Positions 1-9,357 of a stretch of DNA of 64,000 nucleotides are shown in pieces. The position numbers were made by a program, and so were the translations under genes. The stretch lies in NCBI GenBank assembly GCA_002406015.1, contig DHMX01000004.1, positions 60,269-124,268 on the forward strand, written 5' to 3'. Each line of letters begins with the position of its first letter. Position 1 is the first letter of the stretch. This DNA is from Lachnospiraceae bacterium UBA4631. GTDB lineage: Bacteria > Bacillota > Clostridia > Lachnospirales > Lachnospiraceae. Under the pieces are notes generated by a model. The model searched no databases and had not been told where the DNA came from. It saw only the letters and a list, made by a program, of their open reading frames with translations.

Positions 1-120
1 CAGAATCGGAAGGCACCATGCAATCAGTCCTACGATACCGAGAACTAACGCAGCTATCGCAAATCCCTTCTTTTCCGGCTCTGCTGGTGTTGGTTCATAT
101 CCACCATAATTGTTATCCAT
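1..120 (-). CDS. DUF4190-like small membrane protein (N-terminal 40 residues, cut by window edge)
   Basis: The first 40 codons are visible, starting at an ATG at 120 with a GGAGG ribosome binding site about ten bases upstream. The product begins with a short polar Gly/Tyr/Pro/Glu-rich stretch (MDNNYGGYEP), followed by a Lys-Lys pair and a hydrophobic helix (AIAALVLGIVGL). That layout, a proline-rich cytoplasmic tail before a GFAIAALVLGI helix, is typical of DUF4190/DUF4064-type Firmicutes membrane proteins of unknown function. The rest lies outside the window, so length and further membrane segments cannot be judged. Confidence 0.6.
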   Translation of the reverse strand, partial: MDNNYGGYEPTPAEPEKKGFAIAALVLGIVGLIAWCLPIL

Positions 121-175
121 CTTTCTCTCCTCCGTTTTTCTTAATTTCTATAATAACCTGTATATACTACAGTTA

Positions 176-1852
176 CTATCCTTCGTTTTTCCATTTGTTT
201 TCAAATTCTTCTATTGTAATCGGCTTAGAAAAATAATATCCCTGTGACACATCACAACCGTTGTCATATAAAAAGTCTGCCTGTTCTCTGGTTTCTACAC
301 CTTCTGCAATAATATCCAGACCCAAATCGTTTGACATTGCTATCACATGGGAAACTATCTTTTTTCCATGTATGTTTTCCAGACATTCGTCTAAGAAGCT
401 ACGGTCAATCTTCAATACATCAAACGGTGTATCCTTCAGCATACTCAGGGATGACAGCCCGGAGCCAAAATCATCCATCATCAGCGTAAAGCCTGCTTCT
501 TTGAATTTCGTTGCATAGGCAATCGTATTTTTATTCTCTGCCGTTTCCGTAATCTCAATCTGCAACAGTTCAATCGGTATCTGATACTGGTCTACCAAGC
601 CTTTGATATAAGAAACCACATCCAGCTTGTCCAGATAGGTTCTGGATACATTTACCGAAATCGGAATCGGTGTTTTTCCTTCTTCTATCCAACGGTGCAG
701 CAGGATACACACCTGCTCCCACATATACTGGTCGAGCTTCAGAATAAACCCGTTTTCCTCAAATACCGGAATAAATTCTGCCGGTGATTTTATCTTATTC
801 TCTGCATCTATCCAGCGAACCAAAGCTTCCGCACCGACTATCCTTGCCTTTGTTTTGTTATATAAATACTTCGGCTGCAAATATACATGAAATTCTCCAC
901 GCTTCAATGCTTCTTCTTCCGCATCTTCTATCTGTGCCGTTACATTCCGGCTTCCTTCCAAGGTTTCATCATAGAAGGCAACCTTTTTCAGTACGGAATT
1001 TTTAATATACACTCTTGCTAAGCCTGCTTCATCCCCATGCTTCCGATATTCGGTACTGGTTCCCGGTGCAACACTGACTCCGTATGACATCTGAAACCGA
1101 ATATCCCCACACCGATGCAGGCGGGCATCCAGCTTATCAATAAAGCTTAAGATTTCCTCTTTGCTGTTATAATACGTGACAATCTGGAACAAATCCGAAG
1201 AAAGCCGGCTGTAAATGTGCGTTTCATCACACATTACCTTCAAGGTGTCTAATACATATTGAAGCACCTCATCGCCCTTATCACTGCCATATGTACTATT
1301 GATGTAACGGAATTTCCGAACATCAAACTGAATGTACGCATACAGCCGTTCCGGAGCTTTTGCCATAAATCCGGCAATTCTCTTAATATAAACCTTTGGA
1401 TTTTTATCATTTGTAAAGCTTTTGATTATCTCCCGCTGTTCCATTTCCTGCGGTGAGAATATCTTAACCTTACCGACATATTCCTGTATTAATCCCTGTT
1501 CATCCACATCCAGATAGCAGGTAAGACATATGCTCTGAATACTGCCGTCTTCATTCTTTACCCGCAATTCGGCTGCCAGTTGTCTCATATGAATCGGCTC
1601 TGTTCTTCCCTGCATCAGCCGTTCATACATATTAATGATTCTGCCCTTATCCTCCGGAACTACCCAACCATTTTCGTATAAGTCCTTCAGAATATTCTGT
1701 GACCCTTCCATAATGCTTCGGGGAATAAATGGATTATCTTCTATATAGTAGAATCCGCTTTTAAAGTTTCCGTAGAAATAAATCGCATCTAAATGCTTTC
1801 TGCGGATTCTCGGAATATTTTTCATTTCTTCTGTTTGAAACTTATCTTCCAT
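176..1852 (-). CDS. EAL-domain c-di-GMP phosphodiesterase with degenerate GGDEF domain
   Basis: A 558-residue soluble protein with an N-terminal PAS-like region (about 20-135), a GGDEF-fold region (about 150-300) and a C-terminal EAL domain (about 310-550). The GGDEF signature is lost: residues 216-222 read RLSSDLF where an active cyclase has RxGGDEF, so diguanylate cyclase activity is not expected. The EAL domain keeps EALVRW (E342), the Asn of SVNVSR, the Glu of QIEITET, the DDFGSG loop, the Lys of LKIDRSF and AEGVET, which together form the metal and substrate site of active phosphodiesterases. I infer hydrolysis of c-di-GMP to pGpG, with the dead GGDEF acting as a GTP sensor or scaffold. 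No membrane segment is present. A GGGGGG ribosome site precedes the ATG. It lies 46 bases after serS and may be read through from it. Confidence 0.88.
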   Translation of the reverse strand: MEDKFQTEEMKNIPRIRRKHLDAIYFYGNFKSGFYYIEDNPFIPRSIMEGSQNILKDLYENGWVVPEDKGRIINMYERLMQGRTEPIHMRQLAAELRVKNEDGSIQSICLTCYLDVDEQGLIQEYVGKVKIFSPQEMEQREIIKSFTNDKNPKVYIKRIAGFMAKAPERLYAYIQFDVRKFRYINSTYGSDKGDEVLQYVLDTLKVMCDETHIYSRLSSDLFQIVTYYNSKEEILSFIDKLDARLHRCGDIRFQMSYGVSVAPGTSTEYRKHGDEAGLARVYIKNSVLKKVAFYDETLEGSRNVTAQIEDAEEEALKRGEFHVYLQPKYLYNKTKARIVGAEALVRWIDAENKIKSPAEFIPVFEENGFILKLDQYMWEQVCILLHRWIEEGKTPIPISVNVSRTYLDKLDVVSYIKGLVDQYQIPIELLQIEITETAENKNTIAYATKFKEAGFTLMMDDFGSGLSSLSMLKDTPFDVLKIDRSFLDECLENIHGKKIVSHVIAMSNDLGLDIIAEGVETREQADFLYDNGCDVSQGYYFSKPITIEEFENKWKNEG

Positions 1853-1898
1853 AAAATTCCCCCCTTGAATCTATACAGGGACACCGGGCCTCTATCTC

Positions 1899-3179
1899 TT
1901 ATCGAATCTCTGTCTTTCCACCCATATATGGCTGCAATGCTTCCGGAATCTTAACACTGCCATCTGCCTGCAGGTTATTTTCCAAAAATGCAATTAACAT
2001 ACGTGGTGGTGCAACAACGGTATTGTTGAGGGTATGTGCCAGATATTTTTCTCCGTTTTCACCCTTTACACGAATCCGCAAGCGTCTTGCCTGTGCATCA
2101 CCCAGATTTGAGCAGCTTCCGACCTCAAAATACTTCTTCTGTCTCGGAGACCATGCTTCTACATCTACGGACTTCACCTTCAAATCTGCCAAATCACCGG
2201 AACAGCATTCCAGTGTTCTAACCGGAATATCCAGAGAACGGAACAAATCAACTGTATTCTGCCACAGCTTATCGAACCACATCTTGCTGTCCTCCGGCTT
2301 ACAGATTACAATCATTTCCTGCTTTTCAAACTGATGAATCCGGTATACACCACGTTCCTCCAAGCCATGTGCTCCCTTTTCCTTTCGGAAACATGGAGAA
2401 TAGCTGGTTAAGGTCTGCGGTAATTGCTCCTCTGCCAACATGGTATCAATAAATTTACCTATCATGGAATGCTCACTGGTTCCGATTAAATACAAATCCT
2501 CACCTTCGATTTTATACATCATGGCATCCATTTCCGCAAAGCTCATAACACCGGTTACAACATCGCTCCGAATCATGAACGGCGGTACGCAATAGGTAAA
2601 GCCACGATTAATCATAAAATCTCTTGCATACGCAATAACGGCTGAATGTAACCTTGCAATATCTCCCATTAAATAATAGAAGCCATTACCGGCTACACGT
2701 CTGGCTGCATCTAAATCTATGCCATGGAACTTTTCCATAATATCTGTATGATACGGTATCTCATAATCCGGCACTATCGGCTCTCCAAACTTCTGTACCT
2801 CTACATTTTCACTGTCATCCTTACCAATCGGAACACTTGGGTCAATGATGTTCGGAATTACCATCATAATTTTCTTAATCTTTTCCTGAAGCTCGGTTTC
2901 CTTCTCCTCCAGCTCTGCCAGCCGTGCAGAAGAATCTGTTACCTGCTTTTTCACAGCCTCTGCTTCTTCCTTCTTACCCTGTGCCATCAAACCGCCAATC
3001 TGCTTGGACAGCTTATTTCGTTCTGCTCTGAGTCCGTCTGCCTCCTGCTGTGTCTTTCTGCTCTCTGCGTCCAGTGCGATTACTTCATCCACCATAGGCA
3101 GCTTATTATCCTGAAATTTATTCTTAATGTTTTGTTTTACAACCTCTGGATTTTCTCTCAGAAACTTAATATCTAACAT
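1899..3179 (-). CDS. serS: Seryl-tRNA synthetase
   Basis: Charges tRNA-Ser with serine in the cytosol. The 426-residue length is normal for bacterial SerRS. The N-terminal 110 residues form the Lys/Glu-rich antiparallel coiled-coil arm that contacts the tRNA-Ser variable arm. The class II core follows, with motif 2 (CFRKEKGAHG...RIHQFEKQEM) and motif 3 (the CSNLGDAQARRLRIR region and the later HTLNNT segment). An AGGAGG site precedes the start. Only 69 bases separate it from fabH, leaving no room for a T-box leader, so it is either cotranscribed with fabH or uses a weak promoter in that gap. Confidence 0.97.
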   Translation of the reverse strand: MLDIKFLRENPEVVKQNIKNKFQDNKLPMVDEVIALDAESRKTQQEADGLRAERNKLSKQIGGLMAQGKKEEAEAVKKQVTDSSARLAELEEKETELQEKIKKIMMVIPNIIDPSVPIGKDDSENVEVQKFGEPIVPDYEIPYHTDIMEKFHGIDLDAARRVAGNGFYYLMGDIARLHSAVIAYARDFMINRGFTYCVPPFMIRSDVVTGVMSFAEMDAMMYKIEGEDLYLIGTSEHSMIGKFIDTMLAEEQLPQTLTSYSPCFRKEKGAHGLEERGVYRIHQFEKQEMIVICKPEDSKMWFDKLWQNTVDLFRSLDIPVRTLECCSGDLADLKVKSVDVEAWSPRQKKYFEVGSCSNLGDAQARRLRIRVKGENGEKYLAHTLNNTVVAPPRMLIAFLENNLQADGSVKIPEALQPYMGGKTEIR

Positions 3180-3248
3180 AGCGTCCTCCTGCCATCACTT
3201 TAATAAGTCCAGTTTATACCATTTTCTGTAGCTTTGCAAGATGTACTT

Positions 3249-4229
3249 CTACCAGATAAGAGCAGTTGCTCCATATGTCAGACCGGCTCCGAAACCGGAC
3301 AATACAATTTTTTGTCCCCGCTTCAATTTTCCTGCCTTATTTAACTCATCCAGAAGCACCGGAATACTGGCAGAGGACATATTTCCGTACTCATGAAGGT
3401 TCATCGGGAATTTCTCCTCCGGTTCTCCTAACCGCTTGGCAATTGATTGAATAATTCTTGCATTTGCCTGATGCAGCACATAGTAGTCAACCTCTTCCTT
3501 CTGCCAGCCTGCTTTATCCAAAACTGCCTGTATGCTCTCCGGCACCTGGCTGATTGCAAACCGGAACACTTCCTGTCCGTTCATCTCCAGAAAGCCGCTT
3601 CCTTTTGGTTCCTCCTGTGCAGCCGCCACCTCACAGAACGGATTATTTACCGGTGTCTCATAACGATAAAGTGCCATTCCCTTTTTTCCGTTTGACCCCT
3701 GTACCATCGCTACAACACCTTCCTCCGATGCCTCGACATAGGCAGCTCCGGCTCCGTCTCCAAATAAAATGCAGGAGGAACGGTCATTCCAGTCCACAAT
3801 CTTTGTTAAGACCTCTGCACCCACAATTAATGCATTCCGATACATCCCACAGCCTATATGGGCGGCGGCTGAATCCAATGCAAACAAAAATCCGGCACAC
3901 GCTGCATTTACATCATAGGCAGTTGCGTCATCCGCTCCAAGTGCCGCCTGTATCTCACAGGCAAGACAAGGGAAGGTGCAATCTGCCGAAACGGTTGCCG
4001 CTAAAATCAAATCCACATCCTCCGGCTTCTTTCCTGCCTGCTCCAATGCACGCTGACAGGCTTCTACTGCCAATGAGGTTGTTGTCTCTGTTGTTGCCGC
4101 ATGCCGGCTGCCGATTCCGGTTCGTTCCCGAATCCATGTGTCGGATGTATCCAGAAATCCTTCCAAATCCTGATTGGTAATCACACGCTCCGGAACAGTG
4201 CTTCCGGTTCCTATAATTCGTATACTCAT
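3249..4229 (-). CDS. fabH: 3-oxoacyl-ACP synthase III (KAS III)
   Basis: Condenses an acyl-CoA primer with malonyl-ACP to start type II fatty acid synthesis. The 326 residues match the family length. The catalytic Cys (C111 in NAACAGF), the His of VLHQANARI and the Asn of YGNMSSAS form the KAS III triad. The glycine-rich C-terminus (SGFGAGLTYGATALIW) is standard. It is the last fab gene of the cluster and is separated from the marR gene upstream by a strong stem-loop and a palindromic operator, so it probably has its own promoter controlled with the rest of the pathway. The Shine-Dalgarno before the ATG is poor (AAGG abutting the start), so the start is less certain than the gene. Confidence 0.96.
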   Translation of the reverse strand: MSIRIIGTGSTVPERVITNQDLEGFLDTSDTWIRERTGIGSRHAATTETTTSLAVEACQRALEQAGKKPEDVDLILAATVSADCTFPCLACEIQAALGADDATAYDVNAACAGFLFALDSAAAHIGCGMYRNALIVGAEVLTKIVDWNDRSSCILFGDGAGAAYVEASEEGVVAMVQGSNGKKGMALYRYETPVNNPFCEVAAAQEEPKGSGFLEMNGQEVFRFAISQVPESIQAVLDKAGWQKEEVDYYVLHQANARIIQSIAKRLGEPEEKFPMNLHEYGNMSSASIPVLLDELNKAGKLKRGQKIVLSGFGAGLTYGATALIW

Positions 4230-4313
4230 CCTTGTTGTTCCCTTCTGTTTATTCTTTCACGCTTTCACAAGACCTAGCGTTAAGTTCTATCATTTTTTTG
4301 TTTTTTCGTCAGC

Positions 4314-4334
4314 AAGTAGTATAAAAAACTACTT
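4314..4334. promoter_or_regulatory. Palindromic operator before fabH (FabT-like box)
   Basis: A perfect inverted repeat, AAGTAGT-N7-ACTACTT. On the fabH strand it contains TATACT, a plausible -10 element, so a bound repressor would block the promoter. Its inner 17 bases match the palindrome between acpP and the acyl-CoA synthetase gene at 13 of 17 positions. The MarR-family gene just upstream is the obvious candidate to bind it. Binding is inferred. Confidence 0.6.
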
Positions 4335-4347
4335 CCCATTAACCTAC

Positions 4348-4381
4348 AAAAGCAGCAAGATTTTAACATCTTGCTGCTTTT
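4348..4381 (-). terminator. Stem-loop terminator between marR and fabH
   Basis: A 14-bp perfect stem, AAAAGCAGCAAGAT with its complement around a 6-base loop, with T residues closing the stem on both strands. It would end the acpP-to-marR transcript before fabH. Confidence 0.75.
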
Positions 4382-4417
4382 CTATTCATTTGCTTTTGAA
4401 ACCCGTATCGCGAGTTT

Positions 4418-4891
4418 TCATAGCTTTGTTTCGTTTGTGCTGTCAAACGGATATGAAAATGATATTTCCGGCATCAGCTCTTCCTTCATGGTCGTAAGTA
4501 CCCGGTCAAAGGCTTCCACATCCTCTTTGCTGCACCGCTCCTTCACCCGTTGAAGTACAGTGTCTACATATCGCTGACTGATATTATAATATTTATAATA
4601 TTTATCCGTTACACGCAGGTGATACTCCCGCTTATCCGTTTCGGATTGCTCCTTTACAATGTATCCCTTCTGTATCAGACTGTTTACACGATAAGTAGCA
4701 TTCGGTGAAGATATATTCATAAATGTGGCAAATTCATTGATGGTCGGATTATCCAATGCACCAATAATTTCAGCACAAAACGCCTCTAACGTTGTCAGAC
4801 TTAATTCCCGATTGGGTGCCTGTGCAAACACGTCCTTGTAATAATGAATCTTGAACTTTTTATATACCTCTGAAAATGATTCTTCTATCAT
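4418..4891 (-). CDS. MarR-family transcriptional regulator (FabT-like)
   Basis: A winged-helix regulator of about 157 residues with a MarR layout: N-terminal dimerisation helix, recognition-helix region (NEFATFMNISSPNATYRVNSLIQKGYI) and wing with the DKREYHL motif typical of the family. Its place inside a fatty acid synthesis locus is that of FabT in streptococci and FabT/FabR-like MarR regulators in other Firmicutes, which repress fab genes in response to acyl-ACP. I infer the same role. Likely targets are the palindromes at 4314, 11622 and 11833. I chose the ATG at 4891, which has an AAAAGAG site; an in-frame start at 4927 would overlap the end of fabZ. Confidence 0.85.
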   Translation of the reverse strand: MIEESFSEVYKKFKIHYYKDVFAQAPNRELSLTTLEAFCAEIIGALDNPTINEFATFMNISSPNATYRVNSLIQKGYIVKEQSETDKREYHLRVTDKYYKYYNISQRYVDTVLQRVKERCSKEDVEAFDRVLTTMKEELMPEISFSYPFDSTNETKL

Positions 4892-4904
4892 ATGCAACTC
4901 TTTT

Positions 4905-5354
4905 CTACGATTCTTTCTGTCCGTCATCCGAGCCGATTACAAAGGATAACTCCGCTTGGGCCGCAATCTTTCCGTCTACGGTAGCAACTGCTTTTCCAAA
5001 GCCAATCGGACCTCTTCTCTGTGTGATTTCACATTCCAGTGTCAGCACATCCCCCGGCACTACCTGTTTCTTGAATCTGGCATTTTTAATTCCGCCGAAA
5101 AATGCGATTTTACCTTTATTTTCTTCCTCACAAAGAATTGCAACTGCTCCAACCTGTGCCAATGCTTCAATTATCAGCACTCCGGGCATAACATGCTGCT
5201 GCGGAAAATGTCCGCAGAAAAACAGTTCATTTACCGATACGCACTTAATTCCTTTCGCACTTACCCCCGGTTCACATTCCACAATCCGGTCTACCAGTTG
5301 AAACGGATACCGATGCGGAATAATTTCCTGAATCTGATTTGAATTTAGTTCCAT
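4905..5354 (-). CDS. fabZ: 3-hydroxyacyl-ACP dehydratase FabZ
   Basis: Removes water from 3-hydroxyacyl-ACP to give trans-2-enoyl-ACP in each elongation cycle. The hot-dog fold signature is intact: [12 protein letters not shown] at the N-terminus, catalytic His49 in FFCGHFP and catalytic Glu63 in [12 protein letters not shown]. About 149 residues, normal for FabZ. The ATG at 5354 has a well-placed GGGAGG seven bases away; an in-frame ATG 15 bases upstream would put that site inside the coding region. It sits between fabF and the marR gene. Confidence 0.95.
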   Translation of the reverse strand: MELNSNQIQEIIPHRYPFQLVDRIVECEPGVSAKGIKCVSVNELFFCGHFPQQHVMPGVLIIEALAQVGAVAILCEEENKGKIAFFGGIKNARFKKQVVPGDVLTLECEITQRRGPIGFGKAVATVDGKIAAQAELSFVIGSDDGQKES

Positions 5355-5386
5355 TTTCGTTCCTCCCATTTTAACTTAAGTAATAC

Positions 5387-6628
5387 CTATGCTTCCTGAT
5401 ACCGCTTCAATACGATACTGGCATTATGTCCGCCAAAGCCAAGCGAATTGGATACTGCTACTTCTACCTGCACATTTCTTCCTTCATTCGGAACAATATC
5501 CAAATCACATTCTTCATCCGGCACCTGATAGTGAATGGTTGCCGGAATAAATCCATCCTTTAATGCCAAGGTTGTAAAGATTGCCTCTACCGCACCACTG
5601 GCACCCAGCAGATGTCCGGTCATGGATTTTGTAGAGCTTACCATTAATTTGTATGCATGGTCTCCAAAGGCTTCTTTAATTGCCTTGGTTTCTCCGGCAT
5701 CATTTAAATGCGTGGATGTACCATGTGCATTAATATAGCCCACCTCTTTCGGAGCAATTCCCGCATCCTCCATAGCCAGCTTCATACAAGCGGTTCCGCC
5801 GGCTCCGGTTGGGTCCGGTGCCGTAATGTGATATGCATCACAGCTTGCACCGTATCCGATTACTTCTCCGTATATTTTAGCTCCGCGTGCCTTTGCATGC
5901 TCCAGCTCCTCCAGAATCAGAATGGCAGCACCTTCACCCATTACAAAGCCGCTTCGTTCCTTGTCAAATGGTATGGATGCCCGATTTACATCCTCGGTTG
6001 TATTTAATGCCTTCATCGATGTGAAGCCGCCGATTCCCATATTACAGATACAGGCTTCTGCTCCGCCACACAGCATAACATCCGAATATCCGTCTCGAAT
6101 ATAATGGAACGCTTCTCCGATTGCATTATTTCCGGATGCACACGCGGTTACAACACAGGTGCAGACACCCTTAAAGCCGGTCTCAATCGCAATCTGTCCG
6201 GCTGCCATATTGGCAATTGTCATAGGAATGAAGAACGGAGAAATCTTTTCAAAGCCCCGGCTTATTCCACGGTCATGCTCACTTTCCATGGTCTTAAGTC
6301 CACCGATACCGGAAGAAACGATGGTGCCGCAACGCAATGGATTTTCCTGCTCCATATTCAGACCACTATCTGCAAATGCTTCCTTTGCTGCAATCATGGC
6401 AAACTGCGTATAACGGTCCATACGCTTTGCTTCCTTTCGGTCTAAATAATCCTCCGGCTGAAAGTCCTTTACCTCTCCGGCTATTTTCACCCGAAATTCG
6501 GATGTGTCTATCTGTGTAATCCGGTCAATTCCGCATACACCCTTTTTCACATTTTTCCAAGTCTCCTGTGTATTATGTCCCAATGGATTAATCGTACCCA
6601 TTCCGGTAACAACAACTCTTCTTTTCAT
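5387..6628 (-). CDS. fabF: 3-oxoacyl-ACP synthase II (KAS II)
   Basis: Elongating condensing enzyme of fatty acid synthesis. The Cys-His-His triad is complete: C163 in VVTACASG, the His of INAHGTSTHLND and the His of STKSMTGHLLGASG. The C-terminal NSLGFGGHNAS loop is intact. About 413 residues. The ATG at 6628 has an AGGAG site seven bases upstream; an in-frame TTG two codons earlier is less likely. A paralogue lies at 13710-14963 on the other strand. This copy is the housekeeping one, being flanked by fabG and fabZ. Confidence 0.96.
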   Translation of the reverse strand: MKRRVVVTGMGTINPLGHNTQETWKNVKKGVCGIDRITQIDTSEFRVKIAGEVKDFQPEDYLDRKEAKRMDRYTQFAMIAAKEAFADSGLNMEQENPLRCGTIVSSGIGGLKTMESEHDRGISRGFEKISPFFIPMTIANMAAGQIAIETGFKGVCTCVVTACASGNNAIGEAFHYIRDGYSDVMLCGGAEACICNMGIGGFTSMKALNTTEDVNRASIPFDKERSGFVMGEGAAILILEELEHAKARGAKIYGEVIGYGASCDAYHITAPDPTGAGGTACMKLAMEDAGIAPKEVGYINAHGTSTHLNDAGETKAIKEAFGDHAYKLMVSSTKSMTGHLLGASGAVEAIFTTLALKDGFIPATIHYQVPDEECDLDIVPNEGRNVQVEVAVSNSLGFGGHNASIVLKRYQEA

Positions 6629-6675
6629 GAACAATCTCCTTTTTATATGTTCTATAACTCCTTGTCTTTCCGCAC

Positions 6676-7419
6676 CTACATTACCATGCCGCCGTCAACC
6701 TGCAATACCTGCCCGGTAATATAGGAAGCCTGCTCGGATACTAAAAATGCAACTGCATTGGCTACATCCTCCGGCGTTCCCAGTCTTGCCAGTGGGATTT
6801 CCTTTTCCATCTGCTGCTTCACCGCATCCGGTAATGCATCAGTCATATCAGTTGTAATAAATCCCGGTGCAACCGCATTGGCTGTGATATTCCGGGAGCC
6901 TAATTCCTTTGCCAGTGATTTTGTCATACCGATGACACCTGCTTTGCTGGCGGCATAATTTACCTGTCCGGCATTTCCGCTCACACCGACAACACTGCTA
7001 ATCGTTACGATTCTGCCGTACCGCTTCCGCATCATCAGCTTCGATGCTGCACGCATACAATAAAACGCACCCTTCAAATTCGTATCCAGCACCTGATTAA
7101 AGTTCTCATCCGACATTCGCAGAATCAGGCCGTCTCTGGTAATTCCCGCATTATTTACCAGAATTTCCACACTTCCGGTCACTTCCTGTGCCTTTGCAAA
7201 TAATGCTTCCACCTGTGCCGCATCTGCTACATCTGCCTGTACCGCAACTGCCTGTACTCCGTATTCCTTACACATGGCAATCGTTTCTTCTGCCGCTGCT
7301 GCCCCATTGGCATAACAGGTTACTATATTTGCACCTTCCTTTGCCAGTGTCGTACAGATCGCTCTTCCGATTCCCCTGCTGCCTCCGGTTACAATTGCTG
7401 TTTTATTTTCTAATCCCAT
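6676..7419 (-). CDS. fabG: 3-oxoacyl-ACP reductase FabG
   Basis: NADPH-dependent reduction of 3-oxoacyl-ACP. A short-chain dehydrogenase with a Rossmann TGGSRGIG motif, NNAG (NNAGITRDG), the catalytic Ser of SSVVG, and Tyr/Lys in NYAASKAGV. The C-terminus SYITGQVLQVDGGMVM is the usual FabG ending. The ATG at 7419 has AAAGGA six bases away; an upstream in-frame TTG would almost touch fabD. About 247 residues, normal. Confidence 0.96.
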   Translation of the reverse strand: MGLENKTAIVTGGSRGIGRAICTTLAKEGANIVTCYANGAAAAEETIAMCKEYGVQAVAVQADVADAAQVEALFAKAQEVTGSVEILVNNAGITRDGLILRMSDENFNQVLDTNLKGAFYCMRAASKLMMRKRYGRIVTISSVVGVSGNAGQVNYAASKAGVIGMTKSLAKELGSRNITANAVAPGFITTDMTDALPDAVKQQMEKEIPLARLGTPEDVANAVAFLVSEQASYITGQVLQVDGGMVM

Positions 7420-7445
7420 ACCGTATCCTTTCCCTGTTTCCAAGA

Positions 7446-8387
7446 CTACTTTAAGCTTTCTAACAGCTTATCTACATCCTCTGCCCTTTCTACACTGTAA
7501 CAGGTTATCTCCGGACAAGTCTTTTTCACGAACTTTGACAGTGCCGTACCCGGTCCGATTTCTACAATGGTATCGATTCCCTGTTCTGCCATATAGCGGA
7601 TGGAATCTTCAATGTAGATACTGCTCTGTACCTGACGCTCTAACAATACCGGTATCGTTTCATCCTGATTTTTAGCTCTGCCCAGCGTATTAAATACAAC
7701 CGGGAACTGCATATCATGAAAGACTTCCTCCTTAAACCGTTCCTTTAACTTATCTCCTGCCGGCTTCATTAACGAGGTATGGAATGGTCCGCTTACATTC
7801 AACGGAATACATCTTCTTGCACCCGCTTCCATCAACAGCTCAATGGCACGATCTACCGGTGCTTCATCTCCGGAAATTACAATCTGTCCCGGACAATTGT
7901 AATTTGTCGGCTCTACCACGTTAAGTGCCTGTCCTGCAAATTCCTGATGTGCCTTTTCACAGCATTCCTGCACCTTTTCTCTCTCCAGATTAATAACAGC
8001 CGCCATCTTGCAGGCTCTGTCTACAACAGCCTCTGCCATTGCTTTTCCACGAAAGGCAACTAACGAAATAACCTGTTGTGCTTCAAATACACCTGCTGCA
8101 TACAATGCAGAATATTCACCGAGGCTTAAGCCCGCTGCCATGTCCGGCACAAGTCCCTTATTCTTAAGGACATTCGTTACACCTACCGCAAATGCAACCA
8201 TACAAGGCTGTGTATATTTCGTAGTGTTTAATTGCTCGGCAGGTCCCTGAAAGCAGCACTCCTTTACATCAAAGTCCAGCTTTGTATTGTCCATAACCTC
8301 TCGAAATTCCGGATATGCTTCGTAAAAATCCTTACCCATACCAACGGTCTGACTTCCCTGACCTGCATACATAAATGCTAATTTCAT
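7446..8387 (-). CDS. fabD: Malonyl-CoA:ACP transacylase
   Basis: Transfers malonyl from CoA to ACP for chain elongation. The 313 residues start with the AGQGSQ oxyanion-hole motif, carry the nucleophile Ser88 in GLSLGEYSAL, and have the catalytic His in NVSGPFHTSLM. It lies between fabK and fabG in the same orientation with short gaps. Confidence 0.96.
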   Translation of the reverse strand: MKLAFMYAGQGSQTVGMGKDFYEAYPEFREVMDNTKLDFDVKECCFQGPAEQLNTTKYTQPCMVAFAVGVTNVLKNKGLVPDMAAGLSLGEYSALYAAGVFEAQQVISLVAFRGKAMAEAVVDRACKMAAVINLEREKVQECCEKAHQEFAGQALNVVEPTNYNCPGQIVISGDEAPVDRAIELLMEAGARRCIPLNVSGPFHTSLMKPAGDKLKERFKEEVFHDMQFPVVFNTLGRAKNQDETIPVLLERQVQSSIYIEDSIRYMAEQGIDTIVEIGPGTALSKFVKKTCPEITCYSVERAEDVDKLLESLK

Positions 8388-8421
8388 AATTTATTTCCTC
8401 CTTATCAGGCATCCCTGATTT

Positions 8422-9357
8422 CTACAGTTCCAATTGCTTTAAGCAGGCAAGCTCTTCCTTTGCCTCCTGATATAAATTGTCCAGAATTACAGCCAGTGGC
8501 TGGATTTCCTTTAACTGTCCGCAGACCTGTCCTGCCATAACGGAGCCGTTAATTACATCCCCATCCACAACTGCACGCCGCAATCCGCCTAACGTGAACT
8601 GCTCTAATTCTTCTCTTGTACCGCCGCCTCGTTCTACCTTTATGTATTCTCTTGCCATATCGTTCTTCAGAATCCGGACAGGGGCATCCAGAGAGCGTCC
8701 GGTTACGGTTGTACTGTTATCTCTTGCCTTAATCAATGCCAGCTTATAATTCTCATGAATCGGGCATTCCTCACTCACCAGAAGACAGGTACCTATCTGG
8801 ACTCCGATTGCTCCTAATGCAAAGGCAGCCACCATCTGTTTTCCGGATGCGATTCCGCCGGCAGCAATGACCGGAATGGATACCTTTTCTATTACCTGCG
8901 GCACTAAGGTCATGGTTGTCATATCTCCGACATGACCGCCGCTTTCGCCTCCCTCTGCAATAACTGCATCGGCTCCCTGCATCTCCACCTTACGTGCCAA
9001 TGCAGAGCTGGCTACTACCGGTATAACTTTACTTCCGGCATCTTTCCACATTCCCATGTATTTTCCGGGTGTTCCGGCTCCGGTTGTAATTATCTGAATC
9101 TTTTCATCTGCCAATAGCTGTGCAATATTATCTGCATCCGGATTCATCAGCATCAGGTTCACACCAAACGGCTGACTGGTAAGCTTCCGGCATTCTGCAA
9201 TTTCCCGCTCTAAGGCTTCCGCATTCATTCCTCCGGATGCAATCAGTCCCAATGCTCCTGCATTTGATACCTGTGCGGCAAATTTTCCGGTTGCAATATT
9301 TGCCATTCCACCTTGTATAATAGGGTATTTAATTCCCAACATTTCATTTAATCTCAT
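8422..9357 (-). CDS. fabK: Enoyl-ACP reductase II FabK (FMN-dependent)
   Basis: Final reduction of the elongation cycle. It belongs to the nitronate monooxygenase-like FMN TIM barrels, shown by YPIIQGGMANIATG at the N-terminus, the GGESGGHVGDMTT catalytic His region and the PVIAAGGIASG phosphate-binding motif. 311 residues, typical for FabK. FabK replaces the SDR-type FabI in streptococci and many Clostridia and is intrinsically triclosan tolerant; no FabI is seen here. Its start codon overlaps the stop of accA by one base (TAATG), which indicates translational coupling. Confidence 0.94.
   Translation of the reverse strand: MRLNEMLGIKYPIIQGGMANIATGKFAAQVSNAGALGLIASGGMNAEALEREIAECRKLTSQPFGVNLMLMNPDADNIAQLLADEKIQIITTGAGTPGKYMGMWKDAGSKVIPVVASSALARKVEMQGADAVIAEGGESGGHVGDMTTMTLVPQVIEKVSIPVIAAGGIASGKQMVAAFALGAIGVQIGTCLLVSEECPIHENYKLALIKARDNSTTVTGRSLDAPVRILKNDMAREYIKVERGGGTREELEQFTLGGLRRAVVDGDVINGSVMAGQVCGQLKEIQPLAVILDNLYQEAKEELACLKQLEL

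Noticed and set aside
2724..3176. Long plus-strand open frame opposite serS
   Set aside because: Antisense to the serS coiled coil; Leu/Cys-rich shadow translation with no ribosome site.
3180..3248. T-box leader for serS
   Set aside because: The gap is 69 bases with no specifier stem or T-box sequence.
3554..4180. 208-codon plus-strand frame opposite fabH
   Set aside because: Antisense shadow with Pro/Arg/His-rich composition caused by the codon use of fabH.
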